Below, in pieces: positions 53,808-62,796 of a stretch of DNA of 64,000 bases (position 1 is the stretch's first letter; each line of letters begins with the position of its first letter). Made by a program: the position numbers and the translations under genes. The stretch is from Methylobacterium pseudosasicola. GTDB taxonomy: Bacteria; Pseudomonadota; Alphaproteobacteria; Rhizobiales; Beijerinckiaceae. The stretch is from assembly GCF_900114535.1 (NCBI RefSeq), contig NZ_FOTK01000011.1:62001-126000 (forward strand). The letters run 5' to 3'. Under the pieces are notes generated by a model. It was not told the origin of the DNA and ran no database searches. It worked only from the letters and a program-made list of their open reading frames with translations.

Positions 53808-55289
53808 TCAATCGGCCATCCGCAGCGTCTCGGCCAGTCGCTGCACAGCCGGCTCGATCGCCCGTTCGGGCACCGCCGCGTAGCCGAGCAGCAGCCCCGG
53901 CTCCGGCGCGCCGACATGGTAGGCCGAGAGCGCCACCGCCGAGATCCCGGCCCGACCGAGGCGCGCGACCGCTTCGGCATCGCCGAGCGCGTCCGGCCAG
54001 GCGGGACCGGGCCGGGCGATCAGGTGCATCCCGCCCTCCATCGGTGCGACGTTCATCACGTCGGCGGCATGGCGGCGGGTTGCGTCGACCAAAACCTCCT
54101 GGCGCAGGGCGTAGAGCCGCCGGGTCCGGCGCAGATGGCCGGCGAGATGCCCGTCCTCAATGAAGCGGGCCAGCGCCCATTGGCCGATCCCCGGGGGCGC
54201 CGGGCCGATCTCAGCGAGCGCCTGGTTCACCGGCGCCACCAGCCCCCGCGGCAAGACCAGATAGCTGAGGCCGAGGGCGGGCAGGAGCAGCTTGGAAAAG
54301 CTGCCGACATAGATGACCCGGCCGCCGCGATCCAAGGCCCGCAGCGGCGCCAAGGGACGCCCGGCATAGCGGTAGGCGCCGTCGTAATCGTCCTCGACGA
54401 TCCAGCCTGAGACGGCCTCCGCCCAGGCCAGGAGGTCGAGCCGGTTCTCCAGGCTCATGGCATGGCCCAGCGGGTAGTGGTGGGCCGGCGTCACCACGGC
54501 GAGCCGCGCGCCCTCGAGCAACGGCCCGGCGCCGCTCACCGCGAGGCCGCCGGGGCCGATCGGGATCGGGACCGGGCGCAGGCCGGCGCTCGCGAGCGCC
54601 TGGGCGATCCCGGGAAAGCCCGGCTCCTCGACGAGGGCCGCCTCACCGGGATCGAGCAGGAGTTCGGCGAGCAGGCGTAGGCTCTGGCGGATACCCGCCG
54701 TGACGATCACGTCGTCGGCCTCGCAGGCTACGCCGCGCGCCTGCGCCAGATAGCCGGCGATGGCCGCGCGGAGCGCCGGCGAACCACGGGGATCGGGCCG
54801 CTCGGTCGGTCCGTGGCGCCACTCCGCTTGGAGCAGGCGCGCCCAGACCTCGTACGGGAAGGCGTCGAGGGCCGGCCGGCCGAGCGCGAAGGCGTCGGGC
54901 ACGCCGGGACCGGCCATGAACCGCCGGTCCGGCGCCGCCACGAGGCGGGCGCCCCGGCGCGACAGGCTGGGTATGTCTGTACGGGTCGGCTGCACCGACG
55001 CGTTTGCCCGGGGGAGGGCGTCGTCGGGAAGTGTCGCGGCAACGCGCGTGGCCGACCCGGACCGGGCCGTCAGGTAGCCCTCGGCGATGAGCTGCTCCAG
55101 GGCGAGCACCACCGTGCCCCGGGCGCAGCCGAGATCCGCCGCCATCACCCGGGAGGCCGGCAATCGAGCGCCGCGCGGCAGGCGCCGGTCCAAGATCGCC
55201 GCGCGCAGACCCTCGCGCAGCTGGACGTGCAGCGGCGTCGGCGCGTCCGGATCGAGGCTGACGGGCAGCGGCAGCGGGCCCCGAGCCAT
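53808..55289 (-). CDS. MocR-family regulator (GntR HTH fused to aminotransferase fold)
   Basis: A 493-residue PLP-dependent transcription factor. The N-terminal GntR winged helix spans about 18-85 (HVQLREGLRAAILDRRL, LPASRVMAADLGCARGTVV); the rest is a class-I aminotransferase fold with the PLP Lys in VGSFSKLLLPALG and ligand Asp/Tyr in EDDYDGAYRY. MocR proteins usually control a divergent gene; here that is the PaiB-type gene 94 bases away, which makes it the probable target. ATG 55289 is chosen; the frame is open far upstream but overlaps that divergent gene. Confidence 0.9.
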   Translation of the reverse strand: MARGPLPLPVSLDPDAPTPLHVQLREGLRAAILDRRLPRGARLPASRVMAADLGCARGTVVLALEQLIAEGYLTARSGSATRVAATLPDDALPRANASVQPTRTDIPSLSRRGARLVAAPDRRFMAGPGVPDAFALGRPALDAFPYEVWARLLQAEWRHGPTERPDPRGSPALRAAIAGYLAQARGVACEADDVIVTAGIRQSLRLLAELLLDPGEAALVEEPGFPGIAQALASAGLRPVPIPIGPGGLAVSGAGPLLEGARLAVVTPAHHYPLGHAMSLENRLDLLAWAEAVSGWIVEDDYDGAYRYAGRPLAPLRALDRGGRVIYVGSFSKLLLPALGLSYLVLPRGLVAPVNQALAEIGPAPPGIGQWALARFIEDGHLAGHLRRTRRLYALRQEVLVDATRRHAADVMNVAPMEGGMHLIARPGPAWPDALGDAEAVARLGRAGISAVALSAYHVGAPEPGLLLGYAAVPERAIEPAVQRLAETLRMAD

Positions 55290-55382
55290 GGCGAAAGCGG
55301 TCCAGTCGATTTTCGGAAATCGGACCTTTCGCCTGGTCCGCTGCACGGTCAAGCCTAGCGGCGTTGGAAGGGAGGGATTCGG

Positions 55383-56009
55383 ATGTACCAGCCGCCGCAG
55401 TTTCGGGACGACACGCTTGCGGCGCAGCACGAGCTGATCCGTACCTATCCGCTGGGTCTTCTGGTCACCGGCGGCGCGGACGGCCTGGTCGCCAACCCGG
55501 TGCCGTTCCTGCTGGACGAGGCCGGCCCGCACGGCACCCTGCGCGCCCATCTCGCCCGCGCCAACCCGCAATGGCAGGCGCTGGCCGAGGCCGAGGAATG
55601 CCTCGTCGTGTTCCAGGGTCCACAGGGCTACGTCACCCCCGGCTGGTACGCGAGCAAGCGCGAGCACGGCCGGGTGGTGCCGACTTGGAACTACGCTACC
55701 GTCCACGCCTGGGGCCGGCCGCTTGTGATCGAGGATGCGGACTGGCTGCGCCGCCAGATCGCCGACCTCACCGCCCTGCGCGAGGCGCCGCGCGCCGCGC
55801 CCTGGGCCGTGGACGACGCGCCCGCGCCGTTCGTGGCGGCACAGCTGCGCGCCATCGTCGGCATCGAGATCCCGATCACCCGCATCGAGGGGAAGTGGAA
55901 GATGAGCCAGAACAGGCCCGAGGCAGACCGGACCGGCGTGATCGCCGGGATGCGGGCGGAAGGCGAGACGATCCTCGCCGATATGGTCGCCGCGCGGAGC
56001 GGATCATGA
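55383..56009 (+). CDS. FMN-binding negative transcriptional regulator (PaiB family)
   Basis: A 208-residue split-barrel flavoprotein: MYQPPQFRDD, YPLGLLVTGGADGLVANPVPF-type core, VTPGWYASK and VPTWNYATVHAWG are the PaiB marks, with KMSQNRPEADR near the C-terminus. Named from Bacillus PaiB; DNA binding has not been generally shown, and an FMN-dependent protective role is equally possible. It starts 13 bases after GGAGGG and is coupled to a GNAT gene (ATGA overlap), reproducing the paiA-paiB theme with an acetyltransferase partner. Confidence 0.9.
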   Translation: MYQPPQFRDDTLAAQHELIRTYPLGLLVTGGADGLVANPVPFLLDEAGPHGTLRAHLARANPQWQALAEAEECLVVFQGPQGYVTPGWYASKREHGRVVPTWNYATVHAWGRPLVIEDADWLRRQIADLTALREAPRAAPWAVDDAPAPFVAAQLRAIVGIEIPITRIEGKWKMSQNRPEADRTGVIAGMRAEGETILADMVAARSGS

Positions 56010-56722
56010 GCCAGCGCCTCAACGCCTTCGGCCAGCCGATCGGCCCGGCCCTGCCGGACTGGACCCCGCGCCCTCGGCCGCCGCGGGCGCCGCTAGAGGG
56101 CCACTTCTGCCGGGTCGTGCCCTTGGACGCCGAAGCCCATGCGGCCGGCCTGTTCGCCACCTACAGCGCGGCGCCCGACCGGCGGAACTGGACCTATCTG
56201 CCCGACGAGATGCCGGAGAGCGACGCCGAATTTCGCGCCCGGCTCGAAGCCAGGGCGGCGAGCGAGGATCCGCTGTTTTACACGATCCTCGACCGGGCGA
56301 GCGGCGTACCGCTGGGGATTGCCTCGTATCTTCGGATCGATCCGGGCAACGGCGTGATCGAGGTCGGCCATCTGCATTTCGGCCCGCGGCTTCAGCGCGC
56401 GCCCGCGGCCACCGAGGCGATGGCGCTGATGATGGCCCGGGCCTTCGACGAACTCGGCTACCGCCGCTACGAATGGAAATGCGACAGCCTCAACGCCCCG
56501 TCCCGGGCGGCGGCGCTGCGCTACGGCTTCACCTTCGAGGGCATCTTTCGCAATGCCACGGTGGTGAAGGGGCGTTCCCGCGACACGGCGTGGTTTTCGA
56601 TCACGGACGCGGACTGGCCGCGGGTGCGGGCGGGCTTCAAGGCTTGGCTCGACCCGGCGAACTTCGATGGAGAGGGCCGGCAGCGGCGTGGGCTCGCCGC
56701 GTTGCGCGCCGAGCCCAACTGA
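56006..56722 (+). CDS. GNAT acetyltransferase, RimJ/RimL-like
   Basis: A 238-residue N-acetyltransferase of the RimJ/RimL branch: GHFCRVVPLDAEAHAAGLF at the start, IEVGHLHFGPRLQRAPAATEAMALM around the acetyl-CoA site and YEWKCDSLNAPSRAAALRYGFTFEGIFR near the C-terminus. The substrate could be a protein N-terminus, polyamine or toxic amine; unknown. It overlaps the paiB-type gene and is convergent with the GMC gene two bases away. Confidence 0.87.
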   Translation: MSQRLNAFGQPIGPALPDWTPRPRPPRAPLEGHFCRVVPLDAEAHAAGLFATYSAAPDRRNWTYLPDEMPESDAEFRARLEARAASEDPLFYTILDRASGVPLGIASYLRIDPGNGVIEVGHLHFGPRLQRAPAATEAMALMMARAFDELGYRRYEWKCDSLNAPSRAAALRYGFTFEGIFRNATVVKGRSRDTAWFSITDADWPRVRAGFKAWLDPANFDGEGRQRRGLAALRAEPN

Positions 56723-56724
56723 TC

Positions 56725-58272
56725 TCAGCCCCCGGCGGCCAAGAATGCCTCCGCGGTGCGCAAGCTCAGCGCCATGATGGTCAGGGCGGGGTTAGCCGCC
56801 AGCGAACTCGGGAAGGTCGAGCCGTCGCAAATCCAGAGGTTGTCGATGTCGAAGCTGCGGCCGACGGGATCGACCACGGCGCTCGACCCGTCACGACCCA
56901 TCCGGCATGTACCGATCGTGTGGGCGACGCGCTCCAGCACCCAGATGTCCTCGGCGCCGGCCGCCTGCCAGAGGTCGCGCATCACCTTTGTGGCGTGGGC
57001 GTTGAGGCGCTCCTCATTGGTGCCGTAGCCGAAGCTGATCTGCGCCTTGCGCATCCCGCGGGCGTCGGTCTCGTCGGACAGGGTCAGCACGTTGGCGTCG
57101 CAGGGCAGCGTCTCGCCGTTGATGCCGATGCCGGCGACGTGATTGTAGCCGTCGAGATAGTCGAGCAGGGGCTGCCCCCACAGGCCGCGCCCGCGCGCCA
57201 CCGCGTTGCCGAAGGTCAGCGGCACGACTCCGAGACTCTGGATCAGGTAGCCGCCGGCGAAATCCGCCCCGGCGCGGATGAAATCCTCGGTGATCAGCGA
57301 TGAGGGATAGCCGCGATTCATCCGCACCTCGTTGGCGAAGGTGCCCCAGACCTGCGTTGCGACGTGGCCCATGTAGTTGCGGCCGACCTGATCGCTGGAA
57401 TTGGCGAGCCCGAGATGCAGCAGCAGCCGCGGCGTCTCGACGGCGCCGGCGCAGAGGAACACCGCGCCGCAACGCTGGCGCCGCTCCTGTCCGTCTTGAG
57501 TGTAGACCACCGCCGTGACCCGGCCGTCGGTGCCGCGCTCGAGCCCGTGGACGAAGGCCTCTGCCCGGATCTCCGCGCCGCGGGCGACCGCGAGCGGCAA
57601 ATAGGTGACGTCCATGCTGGTTTTAGCGCCGTTGCGGCAGCCCTGGTGGCAGAAGCCGCAATTGATGCAGGCGTTGCGGTGGGGGCCGTCCTCGGATTGG
57701 AACGCCTGCGAGACCACCGCCGCGGGGGCGTCGGCCCAGCGGATGCCGAGCGCGTCGCAGGCGCCGGCCATGATCTGCGCAGGCGCATTGCGTGGCACCG
57801 GGGGCAGGGGATAGCGGCGACCCGGATCCCAGGGATAGGATTGCGGCCCCGAGACGCCGATGAAGCGCTCGACCCGCTCGTAGAACGGCGCCAGCTCCTC
57901 GTAGCTCAGGGGCCAGTCGACGCCCTCGCCGCTCTCCGTGTGGAGGCGCAGGTCGCGGGCATCAGCCCGGGGCACGAAAGCGCCCCAATGAAGGGTCGAG
58001 CCGCCGACGCCAGTGCCGCTGTTGTTGGCCCCGAACGCCTCCGGCGTGGAGCCACCGCTCAGGCGCTCATCGGTCCAGTAGATCTCGTCCGCCAGGGTCT
58101 CGTCGAAGGCGAAGCGTTCCGGGGTGAAGTTCGGCCCCGCCTCCAAAGCCACGACCTTCAGGCCGGCCGCGGCCAGCCGGGCGAGCAACGGCGCGCCGCC
58201 CGCCCCGGTGCCGACAATGACGGCGTCGACCGCCTCGTCCGTGCGGTAGGTCCGCATCCCGTCGAGATTCAT
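56725..58272 (-). CDS. GMC-family oxidoreductase with Cys-rich motif
   Basis: A 515-residue FAD enzyme. Dinucleotide motif VIVGTGAGG (19-26), GMC signature region [14 protein letters not shown] and C-terminal [22 protein letters not shown] are clear. Near residue 201-211 lies [11 protein letters not shown], a Cys cluster found in gluconate-2-dehydrogenase-like GMC enzymes and suggestive of an Fe-S or metal site. No signal peptide is present, so it is probably cytoplasmic. It overlaps the upstream fusion gene by four bases; that protein carries a subunit-3-like domain expected to partner such enzymes. Confidence 0.9.
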   Translation of the reverse strand: MNLDGMRTYRTDEAVDAVIVGTGAGGAPLLARLAAAGLKVVALEAGPNFTPERFAFDETLADEIYWTDERLSGGSTPEAFGANNSGTGVGGSTLHWGAFVPRADARDLRLHTESGEGVDWPLSYEELAPFYERVERFIGVSGPQSYPWDPGRRYPLPPVPRNAPAQIMAGACDALGIRWADAPAAVVSQAFQSEDGPHRNACINCGFCHQGCRNGAKTSMDVTYLPLAVARGAEIRAEAFVHGLERGTDGRVTAVVYTQDGQERRQRCGAVFLCAGAVETPRLLLHLGLANSSDQVGRNYMGHVATQVWGTFANEVRMNRGYPSSLITEDFIRAGADFAGGYLIQSLGVVPLTFGNAVARGRGLWGQPLLDYLDGYNHVAGIGINGETLPCDANVLTLSDETDARGMRKAQISFGYGTNEERLNAHATKVMRDLWQAAGAEDIWVLERVAHTIGTCRMGRDGSSAVVDPVGRSFDIDNLWICDGSTFPSSLAANPALTIMALSLRTAEAFLAAGG

Positions 58273-59693
58273 CGGACCGCCTCCTGATGGGCCGGGCGCG
58301 GTTCCCAGGGTTCCGGCGTATCAGGCCCGACCTGATGGAAGCCCGGAAGCCCGTCCGCGATCGGGCCCGGCCGGTCGCCGCCGGCGCCGATGCCGGAAAA
58401 GCCGACCCGGGCCAGGGCCGCCGGATGGGCAAGCCACAGGCGCACCACGTCAGCCCGCAAATCCTCGAACCAGAACCGCATCCGGTCGTCGTCGAGGCGA
58501 CCGCCGAGCGTCTCCGGCACCGACAGCTGGCCGCGTTCGGCCAGCGTCAGCAGCGCGTCCTGCTCCCGGCCGTCGAGGACGACGAAGGGCCGGCTGTTAG
58601 CGGCGCGGGCCGCTGCGTCGAGGGTGCGCAAGGCGACCCGATAGGCCTCCGGGTCCGGCGGCAGCGCGACGAAACGCCAGCCGTCGCCGGCTCCGGAGGC
58701 CAGGCGCGTGTCGAGCCGAGCGGCGACGTCCACGCCCGGCGTCGGCAGGACGCGGGCGCAGGCGGCGCGCAGGATCGCCAGTTCCACCGGATCGAGCGCT
58801 TCCGGCTGGTAGGCCGGATCGTCGGGCTCCGCGCGTTCCTCCAGAGCGCTGCGCAGGCGGCTGTTGACCCGCTCGGACGCGATCAGCGCGGCGTAGGCCG
58901 GCGGCACCTCGGGCGCCTGAGCACCATCCGCGCGTGGCCGGTCATCGAAATGCTTGCGCAGCAGATCGGACAGGGCCTCGGGACGCTCCAGGGGCAAGAG
59001 ATGACCGACGCCATCGACTGTGACGACCCGGTGATATGCAAGGTGTGGCGCCATCAGGGCGTGCTGCGCATCGGCACCGAGATCGGCATCCTCGGAGCCG
59101 GCCAGGATCAGGGCCGGCGTGCGCAGGATGCCGACCCGGCGGCTCAGATCCTCGTGAGAACCGGCTTCGAGCCAAGCCTTCCAGGCGGCCGGCGCAGCCT
59201 GCAGCACATCGGCGACCGCGCGGGCCTCGATCTCTGGGTCGAGCCCATCGCCGACATTCGCGCGCACGAACGCCTTCGCCTCGCGCAGGCGTGTCTCCGG
59301 ATCGGCGTCGATCCAAGCGAGCATCTTGGCGCGACGATCCTCCGGTATCGGCTCCGGGCTGGGCGGCGAGCCCGAGATCAGGATCAGATCGGTGAGTCCG
59401 TCCAGGCCTGCATCGCCGTCCTCGGAGCGGCGGGCGAGGGCCAGGGCCACCTTCGCGCCCATGCTGTGGCCCGCGATGGCGAAGCGCGCCGGTGCCCGGG
59501 ATCGGATCACGGCCGCCACGTGGTCGGCCATGGCGTCGACGGAAAAGCCCGACGCCCCGGCGGCGTTGCCGAAGCCCGGCAGGTCTACGGGCACGCAGGT
59601 CGGCGTATCGCCGAGGGCACGGGACAGAAGCTCCCAGCTTCGGGCGCTGCCGCCAAGGAAATGGAGTGCGAAGAGGAAGTCAGGCGCGGACAT
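58269..59693 (-). CDS. Alpha/beta-hydrolase fused to gluconate-2-dehydrogenase subunit-3-like domain
   Basis: A 474-residue two-domain protein. Residues 1-255 are an alpha/beta-hydrolase with nucleophile Ser77 (AGHSMGA), a probable acid Asp in AGSEDADLG and His in GVGHLLPLE. Residues about 284-455 look like gluconate 2-dehydrogenase subunit 3: [77 protein letters not shown] ending split after LAHP. Normally the subunit is a separate small protein exported with a GMC dehydrogenase; here it is fused and cytoplasmic, and coupled to the GMC gene. The joint reaction might be oxidation of a hydroxy compound plus ester or lactone hydrolysis (inference). Confidence 0.8.
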   Translation of the reverse strand: MSAPDFLFALHFLGGSARSWELLSRALGDTPTCVPVDLPGFGNAAGASGFSVDAMADHVAAVIRSRAPARFAIAGHSMGAKVALALARRSEDGDAGLDGLTDLILISGSPPSPEPIPEDRRAKMLAWIDADPETRLREAKAFVRANVGDGLDPEIEARAVADVLQAAPAAWKAWLEAGSHEDLSRRVGILRTPALILAGSEDADLGADAQHALMAPHLAYHRVVTVDGVGHLLPLERPEALSDLLRKHFDDRPRADGAQAPEVPPAYAALIASERVNSRLRSALEERAEPDDPAYQPEALDPVELAILRAACARVLPTPGVDVAARLDTRLASGAGDGWRFVALPPDPEAYRVALRTLDAAARAANSRPFVVLDGREQDALLTLAERGQLSVPETLGGRLDDDRMRFWFEDLRADVVRLWLAHPAALARVGFSGIGAGGDRPGPIADGLPGFHQVGPDTPEPWEPRPAHQEAVR

Positions 59694-59809
59694 GATGCGG
59701 ACATCGCGCGAGGCTGGAACGCTTCAAGCGTACGCGACGCCGCATGGACCCGATCGCATTGGGGTGGCGCGCTCCCGATCGGCATGGGATCAAACGGCCG
59801 GAGCGAATC

Positions 59810-60565
59810 ATGACGTCCGACATTGATCTGGCCTGGCGCGTAGAAGAGGCCTGCCTCAACGCCTGGCCGAGCCCGCGCCAGCTCCTCGTCCACGGCTACC
59901 TGCTGCGCGCCACCGGCGGCACCTCGAAGCGACAGAACTCCGTGAACCCCCTGCGCGGCAGCGGCGCCCCCGAGCCGGCGATCGCGGCCGGCGAGGCGCA
60001 CTACGCGGCCCTCGGCCGCCGGGCGATCTTCCGGGTGCCGGCGATCGCGCCGCAGATGGAGCCGCTCCTGACCGGCGGCGCTTACACCGTCGTCGACGAG
60101 ACCTGCACGCTGTTCCGCGCTCTCGACGACCTGTCGGCCGGCCCGGACCCGGCAGTCAGGCTCATGTCTGCGCCCGATGCCGCGTGGCTGGCCGTGCGCG
60201 ACGCAGTGAACCGGGCCGACGCGGCCGCCGCGCAGGCGTTTCGCGACACCGTGGAGACCCTGATCCTGCCACGGGCCTTCTCGGCGGCGACAGTGGACGG
60301 CGGCATCGGCGCCTTCGCTTTCGGGGTGCTCGACGGCGATGTTTTAGTGATCGAGTCGGTGGCGACGGTCGAGCATCTGCGCGGACGCGGCCATGCCAAA
60401 CGCGCCGTGTGTGCGCTGCTGCACTGGGCTCGGGGGCAGGGCGCTCGGGCGGCCTGCCTTCAAGTGGTCGCGGCGAATAAGCCAGCCCGGGCGCTGTACC
60501 GGGGGCTGGGATTCGAGCGGGAGCTGTACCGATATCACTACTGGGTCGGGCCGGAGCCAACGTGA
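59810..60565 (+). CDS. GNAT family N-acetyltransferase
   Basis: A 251-residue protein: a variable N-terminal half (AWRVEEACLNAWPSPRQLL, GYLLRATGGTSKRQNSVNPL) and a C-terminal GNAT domain with the acetyl-CoA loop VEHLRGRGHAKRAVCALL and AACLQVVAANKPARALYRGLGFER. The N-terminal motif is shared by a subgroup annotated only as GNAT. ATG 59810 has GGAGCGA upstream. It is divergent from the fusion gene and ends near the Nudix gene. Confidence 0.85.
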   Translation: MTSDIDLAWRVEEACLNAWPSPRQLLVHGYLLRATGGTSKRQNSVNPLRGSGAPEPAIAAGEAHYAALGRRAIFRVPAIAPQMEPLLTGGAYTVVDETCTLFRALDDLSAGPDPAVRLMSAPDAAWLAVRDAVNRADAAAAQAFRDTVETLILPRAFSAATVDGGIGAFAFGVLDGDVLVIESVATVEHLRGRGHAKRAVCALLHWARGQGARAACLQVVAANKPARALYRGLGFERELYRYHYWVGPEPT

Positions 60566-60572
60566 TCTATCG

Positions 60573-61034
60573 CTAGAATGGCGAGTTCTCGGCGGGTTTT
60601 TCGAAAGCCCGTAAATAATCAGAAACGCGGTCCCGCAGATGCGGCACCGCCTGCGGATGGGCGATGAACCGCGCGGCCGGCATCAAAGTCCAATCGGTGC
60701 CTTCGTTTCCGAAGCGGATCTTCTCGACTTCGACCGGCCGTAGAGACGCGGCGCAGAAAAAGGCCGAGGCCCCAGTGCCGGACCAGCTCGGATAGCGACG
60801 CTGCCAGACGATCCGCTCAGGCTCGATGAGCAGGCCGAACTCTTCGTGGGTCTCGCGCAGCGCGCAGTCCGCCGGCGACTCGGCGTTCTCCCGACCGCCT
60901 CCGGGAAGATCCCAGAGCGCGGGAAACGGGATATCCGGCCGGTCGTCCCGCCGGTAGACGAGGATCTCGTCACCGAGGACCAGGGCGATCTTCGCGCCCG
61001 TGAACGGCCGCCCGTCCCAGATGTCGATCGGCAC
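60573..61034 (-). CDS. NUDIX hydrolase
   Basis: A 153-residue enzyme that cleaves nucleoside diphosphate-linked compounds. The Nudix box is complete (GGRENAE, then REtHEEfGL: Gx5Ex7REUxEExGU satisfied). Surrounding strands ALWDLPGG and an N-terminal KIALVLGDEILVYRRD are usual. The substrate is unknown. It starts with GTG 61034, 23 bases after xseA, so is likely in the same operon. Confidence 0.9.
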   Translation of the reverse strand: MPIDIWDGRPFTGAKIALVLGDEILVYRRDDRPDIPFPALWDLPGGGRENAESPADCALRETHEEFGLLIEPERIVWQRRYPSWSGTGASAFFCAASLRPVEVEKIRFGNEGTDWTLMPAARFIAHPQAVPHLRDRVSDYLRAFEKPAENSPF

Positions 61035-61057
61035 GCTGTCTTGCCCCGACGCGCGGC

Positions 61058-62746
61058 TCAGAAAAGCGACCCTTGCCGCGTCGGTGCGGCGGTGCTCGCG
61101 GGCGTGCGCTTGCCGGTCTCCGCACCGGAGGCCGGCTGCGTCCGCGCAGCGCGCCGGGCGGGTTTCGCCGAAACGGACGGGTCGGCGGTCCCGTCCGGCA
61201 CCGCATGCACGGTCCCGTCGGCGAATTGCAGGCTGAGGCGGCTGGCAGCGACGGCCTCGGCGGCGTGGCGGACCGGCAGGCCGGCGGCGTCGCGGACGAG
61301 GACGTAGCCGCGCTCCAGCACGGCCCGGTAGCTCAGCGAGCCGAGGAGATGCGCCAAGCCCTCCAGCCGGTCGCGGCGGCGCTCGACGCCGCGCAGGCCA
61401 GCCTGGGTCAGGCGGTTCGACAGGGCGACGAGGCGGTCGGCCCGGCGCGCCTGCAGCGCCCGCGCCCGCTCCAGGCTGGCATCCCGGGCGACGACCAGGC
61501 GCCGGCCGAGCTGGGCCAGGGCCTCGCCCTTGCGCTGGACGTCGTTGCGCAGGGCGGTGAGCGGCCGGTGATCGATCCGCGCCAGCCGCGCTCTGGCATT
61601 GGCGAGCGCGACGTCCGGCGAGCGGCGGGCCATCCGGTCAAGGAGGAGTTGCAGGCGGGCGCGGTGCCGGCTGGCGCCGGCCGCGAGCGCAGGGGCGAGG
61701 CGCGCCTCGGCGAGGTCGAGGCGCTGGCGCTTGGCCGCGAGCAGGGCGTCGGCGCTCGGCAGGGCGCGAGCGAGAGCGCGCAAATCCGAACGATCGCGCT
61801 CGACCCGGCGGCCGATCGACCCGATGGCCCGGGCGGAGAGGTCCGACACCGTGGCGATCAAATCGGCGCGGACCGGCACGGCCATCTCGGCGGCGCCCGT
61901 CGGGGTCGGCGCCCGTCGGTCGGAGACGTAGTCGATCAGGGTGGTGTCGGTCTCGTGCCCCACCGCGGAGATCAGCGGGATCGCGCTCTCGAAGGCGGCA
62001 CGGACGACGCATTCCTCGTTGAAGGCCCACAGATCCTCGATGGAGCCGCCGCCCCGGGCGACGATCAGCACGTCCGGGCGCGGGATGGCGCTGCTTGGCC
62101 CCAGCGCGTTGAAGCCGCGGATCGCGGCAGCGACCTCTTCCGCCGCGCCGTCGCCCTGGACGCGCACCGGCCAGACCAGGACGGGGCGCGGGAACCGATC
62201 CTCCAGCCGGTGGAGGATGTCGCGGATCACCGCTCCGGTGGGCGAGGTGACGACGCCGACCACGCCCGGCAGATAGGGAATCGCCCGCTTGTGCTCCGGG
62301 GCGAACAGTCCCTCGGCGGCGAGAAGCTTCTTGCGCTCCTCCAGGAGGGCCATCCAGGCGCCGAGGCCGGCCGGCTCCAGGCTTTCGATGACGATCTGGT
62401 ACGAGGACTTGCCCGCGAAGGTCGTGATGCGCCCAGTTGCGACGACCTCAAGACCTTCCTGGGGCTTCTGGCGCAGGCGGCCGAACACGCCCTTCCACAC
62501 CACCGCGTCGATCCGCGCCTGCCCGTCCTTCAGCGAGAAATAGGCATGGCCGGAGCCGTGCTGGCCGCGATAGCCGGAGATCTCGCCGCGCAGGCGGACA
62601 TGGCCGAACGCGTCCTCCAGGGTGCGCTTGAGCGCGCCCGCCAACTCGCCGACCGACCATTCCGGCTGGTTGGCGGTGAGTACGCTGGTCGGCGGTATAT
62701 CCGCCGCGGGCGAGGCTGCGGGGCGCGGAGGCGGCACGAGGGGCAT
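61058..62746 (-). CDS. xseA: Exodeoxyribonuclease VII large subunit
   Basis: Large subunit of the bidirectional single-strand exonuclease. The 562-residue protein has the N-terminal OB fold (WSVGELAGALKRTLED, GEISGYRGQHGSGHAYFSLKD split), the catalytic domain with GVVTSPTGAVIRDI, ARGGGSIEDLWAFN, and AVGHETDTTLIDYVSDRRAPTP-type motif, then a long coiled coil and a C-terminal VLERGYVLV strand. A Thr/Ala-rich tail of about 60 residues extends beyond E. coli XseA. The small subunit xseB is not in the window. Confidence 0.96.
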   Translation of the reverse strand: MPLVPPPRPAASPAADIPPTSVLTANQPEWSVGELAGALKRTLEDAFGHVRLRGEISGYRGQHGSGHAYFSLKDGQARIDAVVWKGVFGRLRQKPQEGLEVVATGRITTFAGKSSYQIVIESLEPAGLGAWMALLEERKKLLAAEGLFAPEHKRAIPYLPGVVGVVTSPTGAVIRDILHRLEDRFPRPVLVWPVRVQGDGAAEEVAAAIRGFNALGPSSAIPRPDVLIVARGGGSIEDLWAFNEECVVRAAFESAIPLISAVGHETDTTLIDYVSDRRAPTPTGAAEMAVPVRADLIATVSDLSARAIGSIGRRVERDRSDLRALARALPSADALLAAKRQRLDLAEARLAPALAAGASRHRARLQLLLDRMARRSPDVALANARARLARIDHRPLTALRNDVQRKGEALAQLGRRLVVARDASLERARALQARRADRLVALSNRLTQAGLRGVERRRDRLEGLAHLLGSLSYRAVLERGYVLVRDAAGLPVRHAAEAVAASRLSLQFADGTVHAVPDGTADPSVSAKPARRAARTQPASGAETGKRTPASTAAPTRQGSLF

Positions 62747-62796
62747 GGGCGGACGCTAGGCGGCCTTAGCCGGAAGGTCAAAGGTCGAGAGGCAGC

